21,435 bases of DNA. It comes from RGIG1828 sp045654685. Lineage in GTDB: Bacteria; Bacillota; Clostridia; UMGS1810. The translations under genes and the position numbers were made by a program. The stretch is from NCBI GenBank assembly GCA_045654685.1, contig JAZONV010000065.1:1-21435 (forward strand), read 5' to 3'. The notes under the pieces are model-generated. The model searched no databases and was not told the origin of the DNA. It worked only from the letters and a program-made list of their open reading frames with translations. Of the stretch, positions 7,254-17,100 are shown in pieces. Positions within the stretch are counted from its first letter, which is position 1, and each line of letters opens with the position of its first letter.

Positions 7254-8813
7254 TTATTCTCCTCTGACAAATACTGTTCTTGTCGCATCGTCCCATTTGA
7301 CATTACAGCCAAAGGCTTCGGAAATTGCACGAACAGGAATAAACGTTGTTGAATTTTTGAGTTCCGGCGCAACATCCATGGCTTTGGGCGTGCCGTCAAT
7401 ATACATAACATTTTGTCCGATTGTCATGGTAACGGTTTTATTGCCTCTTTTTGAAGTTATGGTCTGTGTTGCACCATCCCATGCTACCGATGCATTAAGT
7501 GCTTCAAAAATTGCACGAAGAGGAACAAGTGTTCTGTCGTCTTTTATATACGGTGCTTGCTGACATTCAATCAAAACTCCGTCAACTCTTATGGTGATGC
7601 TGTGAACGACGGGAACAAAATTTGTGGATATGTTATCCAGAACCTGAACCGGAACAAGAGATTTTGTTGTTGTTCCGTTTCCAAGCTGACCCGCATCATT
7701 TTTTCCCCATGTCCAGACAGTTCCGTCATTTTTTAGTGCAACGGTATAGCTTCTGCCAACATCTACAGCTGCCACATCACTCATAACCATAACGGGAGTA
7801 GTCTGCACATAATGATAAATCATCTCTCCCTGCCATGTGTATGAACCATTGCTTCCGATGGCACCGTCTGTGTTGTCTCCCCACATCCACAAAGTGTTGT
7901 CTGTTTTGATAGCCCCGCAGACTGTTCCGCCGTAGCTGAAAGCTGACACATTGTCCATTATACATGTGGGAACACTATAATTACCATACAGGATATTGTC
8001 CGAAAAATCTCCGCCAAATCCGTTGAACTGTCCCCATGCCCAAAGAGTCCCGTCTGCTTTTAAAGCATATCCGGGATATACAGCAACTACACCATCCATT
8101 ATCTTGACGGGAACATATGAAGGTTCTCCCATAGTTCCGTTTCCAAGACATCCGTATGCATCGTGGTAAGTGGGTGCAGACCCCCATATCCAGAGACTTC
8201 CGTCTGATTTTATTGCGGCAATTTTGGAACCATCACATGCAGATGCCACAACATCATCCATTATTTTGGTGGGAAGATAGATATCGTTTTGCTTTGTTCC
8301 GTTTGCCATTGTCCCTGAACTGTTAGAGCCCCAGGACCAGAGAGAATTATCTTTTTTTATTGCCACCTGAGCTCCCACGCTTATGACATCATCTAAAATC
8401 TTTACGGGAACTCTTGCGGTTTCTGTTGTACCATTGCCAAGAAATCCGCTCCAGCCAAGACCCATGCTCCACAATGTTCCGTCTTTTTTCACAAAATATG
8501 TACGGTCATCACCGGCCCATACATCTGCAACATCTTTTGCAACTATTATCGGAACAGTCTGACGTGAAGTATATCCATTCACCACAACCTGATTTGCAGG
8601 TTTCAGATTTCCTTTTCCGTTATTTCCGAGCTGTCCGTCCGTGTTATTTCCCCACATCCACAAATTACCCTCATTGTCAATGGCTGCTACATGAGCAGTT
8701 CCTGCTGAAATGGTGTGGCGATAGTTTGGTGCTGCCATATTTGCACTGCAAGAAATTGCAGAACACGCAAGTGACACCAATACAATTATAAGCACTAATC
8801 CCATTTTCTTCAT
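7254..8813 (-). CDS. Secreted seven-blade RCC1 propeller with C-terminal stalk domain
   Basis: The 519-residue protein has an N-terminal signal peptide (hydrophobic residues 5-22, then SCSANMA). Residues about 30-400 hold seven RCC1-type blades, each with a core such as IDNEGNLWMWG, IKSDGSLWIWG or LKNDGTVWTWG, usually ending QLGNG, which gives a complete seven-blade propeller. Residues about 405-519 form a copper-amine-oxidase-N-like 'stalk' domain in two halves (DRTLVPLRAIFEALNASVAW and TTFIPVRAISEAFGCNVKW). Stalk domains are common in clostridial surface proteins and are thought to bind the envelope; no enzyme activity is implied. ATG 8813 follows AGGAGG. A separate promoter and a strong terminator suggest a single-gene transcript. 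Confidence 0.92.
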   Translation of the reverse strand: MKKMGLVLIIVLVSLACSAISCSANMAAPNYRHTISAGTAHVAAIDNEGNLWMWGNNTDGQLGNNGKGNLKPANQVVVNGYTSRQTVPIIVAKDVADVWAGDDRTYFVKKDGTLWSMGLGWSGFLGNGTTETARVPVKILDDVISVGAQVAIKKDNSLWSWGSNSSGTMANGTKQNDIYLPTKIMDDVVASACDGSKIAAIKSDGSLWIWGSAPTYHDAYGCLGNGTMGEPSYVPVKIMDGVVAVYPGYALKADGTLWAWGQFNGFGGDFSDNILYGNYSVPTCIMDNVSAFSYGGTVCGAIKTDNTLWMWGDNTDGAIGSNGSYTWQGEMIYHYVQTTPVMVMSDVAAVDVGRSYTVALKNDGTVWTWGKNDAGQLGNGTTTKSLVPVQVLDNISTNFVPVVHSITIRVDGVLIECQQAPYIKDDRTLVPLRAIFEALNASVAWDGATQTITSKRGNKTVTMTIGQNVMYIDGTPKAMDVAPELKNSTTFIPVRAISEAFGCNVKWDDATRTVFVRGE

Positions 8814-8847
8814 TTTTTTGCCTCCTGTCCAACATTAGAATTTAATT

Positions 8848-8877
8848 TTTATAATGGTTTTATTTCTTATTTATCAA
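8848..8877 (-). promoter_or_regulatory. Probable promoter of the RCC1-stalk gene
   Basis: On the minus strand TTGATA (plus 8872-8877) and TATAAA (8848-8853) are separated by 18 bp, ahead of the AGGAGG site and ATG 8813. The hexamers match the consensus five of six each, with slightly long spacing. Confidence 0.55.
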
Positions 8878-8906
8878 CCATGAATCTATTATCATTCTGC
8901 ATACTA

Positions 8907-10022
8907 TCAAATCTCGGAAACGTCTTTGGCGTTAGCCTCGGATACTGTTATAATTCTGTTTTTCCCGGTTTCCTTGGCAACATATAGACCCGAATCTGCC
9001 ATGTCGAAAAACTCCTGCCTCTGAAGATTTTCTTTGTAGGGTGCAATTCCACAGGAAAAGGTGATTTTTTCATCTGTAAAGTCATATTTAACAGATGAGA
9101 ATGCTTTGAGAATTCTTTTTGCAAAGTGTTGTGCCCGTGATACGTTCTTGTGATTGAAGATTATAGCAAACTCCTCACCGCCGTATCTGCACGGAATGTC
9201 ATCCTCGGCACAATTGTTTTTTATCGCTTCCGCAAGAGTTTCCAACACTTTATCTCCTCTGTCATGACCGAGAGTGTCATTAACCTTTTTAAAGTTGTCA
9301 ATATCTATAATCGCCAGACAAAAACTGATATTGTGATTATTAAAATCAGCAATGGACTTATCCAGTTCACTATAGAATGTTTTGTGGTTATAAAGCCCGG
9401 TCATCTGATCGATAGTGAGCACATGTTGCAGTTGCTCATTGGTTTGTGCCTGAGTTCGTATCAAATCAAACCCGTTTTTTGCAAAATTAATTGAAAGATG
9501 CCCCGTAAGGCAAGAAACAACGAAAAACCCAAAGGTCAACACTATGTTTAAAAAAGTTGTTGTATCTGCAACAGTTTCTGTAATTTTCAGAAACGATGTG
9601 ATAGTGATTATTACAAAAGCATAAAACGCTGTGATGTTAAAGAGCTTTTTGTCGTTGAAGGTGGCACAAAAAACCAAAGGGAACACAAAGGAACACATCA
9701 TCACCACATATTCCCTGTGAATGATGGCAACAACAAAAGAAACACTCATTGCTCCAAGAGTTATTATTCTGCTTTTGGCAGTTCCCGAAAAATTTTTTGA
9801 CCTCACAGCTGACAATGTTATTATCAGAATCAACCAATTAAGAGCTGCGGGAATCATAACTTTCCTTTTGAAATACATATCATTCACAGACCATAAACAC
9901 TCGCCCTTTGTTGTTAAAAACACAAATATTCCGATTTCTGTCAACGTTACCAATATTACGGTAAATAACAAGGCACGCACAAAACTGTGTCTGTATTTAT
10001 CCAAAAGTTTTCTGTTTTTCAA
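8907..10022 (-). CDS. Membrane-bound diguanylate cyclase (GGDEF)
   Basis: The 371-residue protein makes cyclic di-GMP from GTP. The N-terminal half has six predicted membrane helices (about 17-38, 55-73, 86-101, 105-122, 129-147, 154-178), probably an integral membrane sensor. A short linker leads to a GGDEF domain (about 200-365) with DQMTGLYNHK, DIDNFKKVNDTLGHDRGD and the catalytic loop GGEEF (281-285). The product-inhibition RxxD site is degenerate: the position five residues before GGEEF reads AEDD, so the arginine is missing. The start codon is TTG (10022) with AGGGGG 8 bp upstream; no ATG precedes the first helix. It lies between surface-protein genes on the same strand. Confidence 0.93.
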   Translation of the reverse strand: MKNRKLLDKYRHSFVRALLFTVILVTLTEIGIFVFLTTKGECLWSVNDMYFKRKVMIPAALNWLILIITLSAVRSKNFSGTAKSRIITLGAMSVSFVVAIIHREYVVMMCSFVFPLVFCATFNDKKLFNITAFYAFVIITITSFLKITETVADTTTFLNIVLTFGFFVVSCLTGHLSINFAKNGFDLIRTQAQTNEQLQHVLTIDQMTGLYNHKTFYSELDKSIADFNNHNISFCLAIIDIDNFKKVNDTLGHDRGDKVLETLAEAIKNNCAEDDIPCRYGGEEFAIIFNHKNVSRAQHFAKRILKAFSSVKYDFTDEKITFSCGIAPYKENLQRQEFFDMADSGLYVAKETGKNRIITVSEANAKDVSEI

Positions 10023-10076
10023 CTTATCGTCCCCCTACTCTTTTATTTGCAAAATTTTGACATGATAATATTTTTA

Positions 10077-10123
10077 TTGTATGGGAACGAAGATTCCTAT
10101 ACAACGAAAATGCATATGCATTT
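10077..10123. promoter_or_regulatory. Inverted repeats upstream of the GGDEF gene
   Basis: TTGTATGGGAA (10077-10087) and TTCCTATACAA (10094-10104) pair at 10 of 11 positions around CGAAGA. Next to them is the 16-bp perfect palindrome AAATGCATATGCATTT (10108-10123). On the minus strand TTGTAT and TACAAT within the first repeat lie 17 bp apart, so it may overlap a weak GGDEF promoter. Neither strand has a U-run after the hairpin, so an operator fits better than a terminator for the SLH gene. Confidence 0.45.
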
Positions 10124-10133
10124 CATCGGGAGT

Positions 10134-13100
10134 TTATTTATTCAAAAGCGTATGAACACGGTGAATCAATGCGGCAAATTCTGCACGGGTTGTATTTCCC
10201 AGAGGATCTATTGTGTTATTGCCCTTGCCTTTGAATATTCCGAGCTTATATAGTGTCTGAACAGCATACATTGCATTATCGGAAATAAGATCTGCATCTG
10301 CAAAATTCACTAACTCTTGTGTTACAGCAAATTCTTTTCCCATATATTCAAAGAATCTCACAAGAACCACACCCATCATTTCACGGGTGATTTCTCCGGG
10401 TGAAACAAACGAAATGTCGTCTGCAATTTTCACTTCCTTCGCCCAGTTTGCATATGGAGTGTACCATTGACCGTCATCAACGCCTTCAACATGCATATTT
10501 TCATAGGCAGTCATGTCAGCATTTGCAAGTCTTGCCAATACAGTCACAACCATACTGCTTGTGATGGCCTCGGATGGTGCAAACTGTTCATCGCTATATC
10601 CAACCATGATTTTATTTTCATATGCCCATCTAACATCCTCATAGAACCAGTCTTGGGATGTCACATCAGAAAAGACACCTTCATCACCGGGAACTTTGTC
10701 GGGAACGGGAGCGTTCCATTTAGCATACAGATTTACTTTTGAAGTTATTTTCTCTGAAATATCAAAAGGCTGTGTTAAAGCTTCATCCTTAAACCAACCG
10801 CCAAATATATATCCTTCTTTTACGGGTGTTGGCAAAACAGTAATTGAGGTTCCGCCTTTTATAATCTGCTTTTCAACGGGAGTGCCTCCATTGGTTTCAA
10901 ATGTAACAGCATAGGCAGAAATGCTTCCGCCTCCGCCGCCTCCGCCACCGCCGACTGCCGGCGAAAGACTGCCAATGGTAAAGTTCTGTGATGCTGTTTT
11001 CAATTCACCGTTTTTGTCACCGCCCACACGGAATTCAGCAGATATGGTATGCTTTCCTTTGCCGGCGCCGCGGAATGTCTTGGACTTAATTGTAATCTTT
11101 GTGCTTCCCTCTCTGGCTGTGTAGTCTACATTCTCGGCAAGTTTTTCACCATCAAGCCAAAGATCTACAAATTCAAAAAATTCACCATCAATTACAAAAT
11201 CCATATCGGAATATTTTGAAATCTTTGCAGGAAGTCTTGTTGTAATTTCGTATCCATCATCAACGGATGCATTGATATTGGCATCAGAGTTATCCTTAAC
11301 CGTCAGAACAAAATCCGCATATGATGTTTCAAATTCATCATGACTGTATTTTGCTTTGATGGTTATCGGGAATTCTCCCGTTTCCTTCGGAACACCATAG
11401 ATTTCACCGCTCGGATACAATGTTAAGCCCTCCGGAAGAGTGCCTTCATGAACAGAAAAGGTTACCTTGTTCCAGTCGTGCATATTGTTTGTTGTGATAA
11501 TAGATGAATATGGAACGTATTTAACTGCATCATGAACCTCGGCAGTATCAATTTTCGGATTACCTGCAGTTCCCGTGAGCCTGATTATTCTCGGCTCCTG
11601 TCCGTCTGCGGTGATTGTCAGAGTTCCTTCAATCTCACCTTCGCCATCAGGTATGAGTCTGATTCTTGCAACGTTGAAAAGTTCACCATAATCGTTGCCG
11701 GTGTTGTTGATAGTTGTTGTAAAGGGAGCAAGGGTATCATTGCCATCTCCGCCAATTGTCAAGTATTCATCAAGTTTTATGTTTGTTGCATCAATTGTTG
11801 CGGTGATTCCCGTAAGTTCTTCACTTCCCACATTGGCAACAAAAATATCGTGTACATTTCCAAAATAGTTGTTGAGGAAAATTTCTCTTTCATCGGGACC
11901 ATTCACAAAAAGTTTTGCCCCTTCTTCCTTTTTTACAGCTGTAACCCAATAGTTTTTCTGGTTAATGTGATTTTCTGCAGAAACGGTATATTTCACAGAG
12001 CTATAGGGGTCTCTTGTCACATCTGTCGGAACTTTTGTAAAATCACGGAGGGATAATTTGTTTCTGTAATTATCTCCGGTATTTTCCATTGTGTCGCCAT
12101 AATATACCTTGGCATGATATCCCAGATTGACCTCGGGAGAAATTGATGTCATATCAACCCCGGTGTCATTTATGAGAAGTGTCTGATAGCCATAGCTGTA
12201 ATATGTGTCATACTTGTAGGGAACTATGTATGTGTCAAGGCACTCGTTTCCGCCATACAAATCGAGGACTCTGAAATAACTGTCTCCCAAACCGACTTCA
12301 GGGGCTTCGTTATATCCGGGAGTTCCGCCGATTTCGGATTCTTCATCATGTTCAGGTTCTTGTGCAGAATCCACTTCTTCAATTACGATTCTTAAATGAT
12401 GGATATCGTCACCGGAAAAAATTGTGAAGTCAACACCATCACCGCTAAAATCTGCCTTGTAGCCTGAACCCACAGTATAATATACATCGTCTGCAAACAG
12501 TTGTTCCTTGATGTCAGGCTTGTTTTGTGCCTCTTCAAGAGAATAGTAGTGACCCACAACAGCTTTGTCAACTTTGCTTGCATCGGCAGTATGTGAATCG
12601 CCGTTATAGAATATCATACCGGTGCTGTACTCATCATCACCGCTAAAATCTGTATTAAGATAATAGGTAATAATTTCTGTATCGTACCATACACCGTCTA
12701 TTTTCTCTTCTTCATAATCATATGAACTGTAATCATACGCAGGAATTCTTTCGCCGTCGATATCTGCAAAAATCCCTTCCACATAGATATAGTCATACGT
12801 GTGGGACACGCCTATGGTTGCAGGAACGATGTGTATATCATCATCCGATATAATACAAAGCGTTACCTCCAACCCTTCATTTTGAAGCCAGTAGTCCTTC
12901 ATGCCTGCATCTTCCAGGGTCATGTCTCGGGCAACAATCTCTTTTGTTATATCAATATTCGCAGGGATTTCTTCTTCTCTGATCCATGTGTGAATCTTAT
13001 CTTCGCTATATCCCCAACCATCAATCACTTTTAAATCATAATCTGAATAATCATCATTGAGTTTTATGCCAAGATAATATTCATCATGATATGAATAATT

Positions 13101-14048
13101 GGATTTGATTTCGGCATACATATCATAATAATACATATACTCTCCGTCTATGATTCTTCTTGCTTCATATCCGTAGGTGCCGCCTATTTCCACTTCGTTT
13201 CTTTTGCCTGTGTTGTCCTGGGTATAGATAGAGTATTCAAACACATCCGTATATTCCGGATACTCGGCATCTATCTCATACATTACAGTTGTGTCATCGT
13301 GTCTTATAATCATCCTTAAGTAGTTGTCCCACTCACCCAATGTATGAGTTTCTTCCAAAGTGGGAGCAAATTTTATGGTATCATCATAATCTGCTTTTAT
13401 CCATCCGTCTATAACATCAGATTCAAATTCATATCCGGAATCAACAAGTTCTTCCACATACCAGAGAATTTCTACAGATTCTCTGTCTTCCATTTTCAGA
13501 TTGGATACGCTGTCTGCAATTTCAGATACACCGAAATCATACAGTTCGTTATATATGTATCCTTTCAAATCCATAGAAGCATATTCACTCGGCAACCGAA
13601 AATCAATGAGATATCTTACATTTTCAGTATCAAGCTGATGGGCTGAACCGATAATCACTTCAACATTATAATTATTTATGATGTAGTGATCAAGAATATT
13701 TATGGATTCATCAAAACCAAGAATTTTCCATGTGTCATAAAGATATTCGCCTTTGTCATCAAAGAAATTTGCCCACACCGATGCATCTGCACCATCAATT
13801 TCTATGAGTTCATCCGTGCCCTCTTCCCTGAGTTGACCGAACAATTCACCAACTGTCATTTGAGGAAGTTTTTCAAGGGGAAACTGTGTCAAATCAATAT
13901 AAGCATCCACCTCTTCAATGGGAAGCAGCGACATCAGATTAAGCCCCGAAGTCTCGCATGCCACTTCTGCCCCGGACATCACGGGAATTGTCATCACCAT
14001 AATCATTGCCAGAATCAGAGCTGAAATCCTTTTGAATCTGTTATTCAT
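10134..14048 (-). CDS. Large SLH surface protein with Tyr/Asp-rich ectodomain
   Basis: The 1304-residue protein is exported (hydrophobic residues about 8-25, then SGAEVA). The first 600 residues are not recognised and are strikingly rich in Tyr, Asp and Glu. Further on are a beta-sandwich resembling HYDIN-like Ig domains (GSEELTGITATI), a putative Ig/cadherin-like domain with GTLPEGLTLYPSGEIYG (He_PIG type), an X2-like Ig domain, nine glycines (about 1033-1041), one InlB B-type repeat and three C-terminal SLH domains (about 1115-1304). SLH domains bind pyruvylated wall polymers. The ATG follows AAAGGAGAT. It starts 58 bp after the kinase stop with no terminator between, so it probably belongs to the FHA-kinase transcript. 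A role as adhesin or kinase ligand is inference. Confidence 0.9.
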   Translation of the reverse strand: MNNRFKRISALILAMIMVMTIPVMSGAEVACETSGLNLMSLLPIEEVDAYIDLTQFPLEKLPQMTVGELFGQLREEGTDELIEIDGADASVWANFFDDKGEYLYDTWKILGFDESINILDHYIINNYNVEVIIGSAHQLDTENVRYLIDFRLPSEYASMDLKGYIYNELYDFGVSEIADSVSNLKMEDRESVEILWYVEELVDSGYEFESDVIDGWIKADYDDTIKFAPTLEETHTLGEWDNYLRMIIRHDDTTVMYEIDAEYPEYTDVFEYSIYTQDNTGKRNEVEIGGTYGYEARRIIDGEYMYYYDMYAEIKSNYSYHDEYYLGIKLNDDYSDYDLKVIDGWGYSEDKIHTWIREEEIPANIDITKEIVARDMTLEDAGMKDYWLQNEGLEVTLCIISDDDIHIVPATIGVSHTYDYIYVEGIFADIDGERIPAYDYSSYDYEEEKIDGVWYDTEIITYYLNTDFSGDDEYSTGMIFYNGDSHTADASKVDKAVVGHYYSLEEAQNKPDIKEQLFADDVYYTVGSGYKADFSGDGVDFTIFSGDDIHHLRIVIEEVDSAQEPEHDEESEIGGTPGYNEAPEVGLGDSYFRVLDLYGGNECLDTYIVPYKYDTYYSYGYQTLLINDTGVDMTSISPEVNLGYHAKVYYGDTMENTGDNYRNKLSLRDFTKVPTDVTRDPYSSVKYTVSAENHINQKNYWVTAVKKEEGAKLFVNGPDEREIFLNNYFGNVHDIFVANVGSEELTGITATIDATNIKLDEYLTIGGDGNDTLAPFTTTINNTGNDYGELFNVARIRLIPDGEGEIEGTLTITADGQEPRIIRLTGTAGNPKIDTAEVHDAVKYVPYSSIITTNNMHDWNKVTFSVHEGTLPEGLTLYPSGEIYGVPKETGEFPITIKAKYSHDEFETSYADFVLTVKDNSDANINASVDDGYEITTRLPAKISKYSDMDFVIDGEFFEFVDLWLDGEKLAENVDYTAREGSTKITIKSKTFRGAGKGKHTISAEFRVGGDKNGELKTASQNFTIGSLSPAVGGGGGGGGGSISAYAVTFETNGGTPVEKQIIKGGTSITVLPTPVKEGYIFGGWFKDEALTQPFDISEKITSKVNLYAKWNAPVPDKVPGDEGVFSDVTSQDWFYEDVRWAYENKIMVGYSDEQFAPSEAITSSMVVTVLARLANADMTAYENMHVEGVDDGQWYTPYANWAKEVKIADDISFVSPGEITREMMGVVLVRFFEYMGKEFAVTQELVNFADADLISDNAMYAVQTLYKLGIFKGKGNNTIDPLGNTTRAEFAALIHRVHTLLNK

Positions 14049-14106
14049 TTTCTAATCTCCTTTTATCTTTGTTATGTTCATACATCCTCACATCTTCCGG
14101 TCAGAA

Positions 14107-17100
14107 TTATATGGAGGATTTGGCATAGTCAATTATTTCATCAATGGAGTAAATTTGTTTTTTCCTGAGATTTCCCTTATAATAATCGAACATTAGCTCT
14201 TGGCCGTTAATATCACATAATCCGGGCAACTTTGCCAGAGGTTCATATGTATGCTTATCCAGCATTATTGCAAATCTTTCTCCGGATGCGGAAATATAAT
14301 CGCTGATCACATAATTTTCTGTCTCTGTTATATAGGCAAGATATGAATCTTTTTCCAGATCAGCAATTTTTTTGCCGTCGGACAGTCTGTATACTGTCGG
14401 AGTGCCGTGCAATGGCGAAAGAACAATGGTATCATTTGTAAAATATGCTTCACTTTGCTCTGACACGGGAACTTCAAAAAGTTTTGTTCCTTTGTTGTCA
14501 TATACCGAACATATGTCCTCTGTTTTTATGGCAAACAAATAGCTGTTGTCTTTTTTTGTTGCGCCTATGAGTTCTCCGTCACCAATCAGTTTACTGTCAA
14601 CAACCATTCCGCAATATGCGGCATTGTCACCTTTTGCTTTTTCGCTGACAATCACTTTGGCAGTATCTTTGTCAATTAATTTGAGATTGTTTTCTCTATC
14701 CAAAATACTCACACCGTATGGTGCATAAAATACGGATTTGAGGTCGATTTCCTCAAATATGATTTCTCCGCTCTCTCCGCTGTATATGCGAAGTGCATCT
14801 TTGTATATTACAATCAGATTTCCGCTTTTTTTGCTGTATTGCTGGTCATACACCTTTTTGGCATCGGGTATTTCAACTTCCTTTATAAGAGTTCCGTCCG
14901 AGCTAAAAAGCCTGAAGCCTTTATAATTGAACAGCATTACGGTTTTTCCGTCACCGCTGAGTCGTGCCTCGTCGTGAATATAGGCAGGATCATAGCTGAA
15001 AATGTCTGAATCGCCAAATGTTTTACGCTTCAAAATTCTCACCTTTGGCGTATCCATTCCGGCAACCAAGCCATAGTCTCCCGAAATGTTCACAAAATTA
15101 CACTTTGTCTGTCCGCCGTCATATTGCTCCATAAGGTTTGCGGATTTATCATACAGCACATAGTCGTTCTTCCAAGTGGCAACAATAGTATTTAAGGTGT
15201 CTGTGGAAAATGCCGTGACATCGGAATCTGCATATGCCACCTCTTCTTGTTCACCGGTTACGGGATGGATTTTCACAACGGTACTCTTGTTTGAAATATA
15301 TATTCCCCTTTCATTTGCAACAACACCAATTCTGTCTTCCAATTCAAAACCGCCTGTTTGCGAAAGTTCTTTGGTATCTATAACCGCAAACACGGACGAG
15401 TTATCCATGGTGGATGAAAAAGCGAAATACTGACCGAAGAAACCGCCCTCAAAGTGAGTGTATTCCGACCGGTCATAAATTTCAATATATTCTTCGGATG
15501 AAACGGTGTCATATATGAACAATCCACCGTCTTCAAAGCTTACGGCAAGATATTTTCCGTCACCGCTTATTGCAAACAAGTTGTCATTCGGATCGGCAAA
15601 GGTATCATCATCAACAATATATTGTTTTTTGTCTCCAAAAAATATGGTTGACTTTTCTTTTCCGTCAATATCATAGACTGTTGCAAAGGACTCATCTCTG
15701 TATATGCCTGCTACGGTTTTGCCATCGGAAGAAAGTGCTATTGATGTGGTCATCTTTCCTGTCCACAATTTCTTTTTGTTCATAATATCATATGCACAAA
15801 GACCTTCTTCACCTGCATATATAATCGTATGGTTATCTGCAAAAACAACATCTGCCAAAGCAGATTTCACAGTTGGCAGAGTGTCGGTAATTTTTCCGCT
15901 TTCCGTGTCAAATACTGCAACTGCAAAGGAATATACCGCCGCCCCGGTTTTTCCGTCGGGAGATATGGCGGTCTTAAAAGTTTCGGAAGGCAATTCCAAC
16001 ACACAATGATTTTTGAAGCCATCGTCAAGGTCATATATCCCCAGGGAATCTGTCAGGGCTTTTTTTGCAGAAGATGTGTGCTTCGGAACAAAAATGCCTT
16101 TTTCCGTGGGCAATGCATCAAGTGCATATCTGATTGCCTGAACGGTATCTCCCCCGGCGAGAGCATTTTGGGAATATTCTGCCAAAGTAAGAGATTTTTG
16201 AGTCATTTCCATTCTTTTGAGACCTACAAAAGATGTGAACAACCCTGCAACAAATGTCAAAGCAAGCACAGAACCAACAATTTTTGCCCCCCTCTTTTGT
16301 CTTTTGGTACGGGGGTCGTTTTGTCTCAGATGAGTAAGATCATGAAGCATTTCCCCGGCAGACTGATATCGAAGGTCGGGATTGGGATTCATGGCTTTGC
16401 TTATAATATCAACAAATAACGGGCTGAACTCTGATCCGGAAAGAGGCTTAACCATTGTGGCATCTTTGGCAGGTTTTACACCTGACAACAAATGATACAA
16501 GGTGGCTCCCAGACTGTATATGTCAGATCTGGAATCGGGAATTACAATTCTGTTTCCGGAGGAACTGTGTTCGGAAGGTGTCACATCGTCCATGTTATCT
16601 CTTTGAGTCATAAGCTCGGTTTCATCTTCTGCCGTAGGAGTCCTGCTTGAAAAATCAAGACCATAGTGCTCGGGAGATGAATATCCGGCACTTTTTCCCA
16701 CAACGTTTTCTTCACCAAGTGCCAATGCAATGTTATAGTCTATAAGGCACACATTTCCCCGTGGCGTTACCATTATGTTGGCAGGTTTAATGTCACTATG
16801 CACAATTCCTCTTGGAGGTGTGCCGTGAACAGGGCTGTGAAGATAGTCCAATGCCTCCAGAAGCTGACATGCCCAGGCGATTAGTTGGGGCTGTGCAATA
16901 CGCTCGCCCCTTATCAGCGGTTTGTCCAAACTTTCGCCCTCTATGTAGTCCATAACGGTGTAGACCGTTTCATCTTCCACGAAAAAGTCATACACCTGAG
17001 GAATATATGTGTGGCTCAGGTTCTTCAAAGCATCAACTTCTCTGCGAAGAATTTCCGGCTTGGTGGACAGTTTTCGCTTGTCGGCTTTCAACACCACTTT

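Noticed and set aside
7034..7411. Minus-strand frame of 125 codons after the RCC1 gene
   Set aside because: It overlaps the stalk domain in another frame and runs through the strong terminator at 7192-7240.
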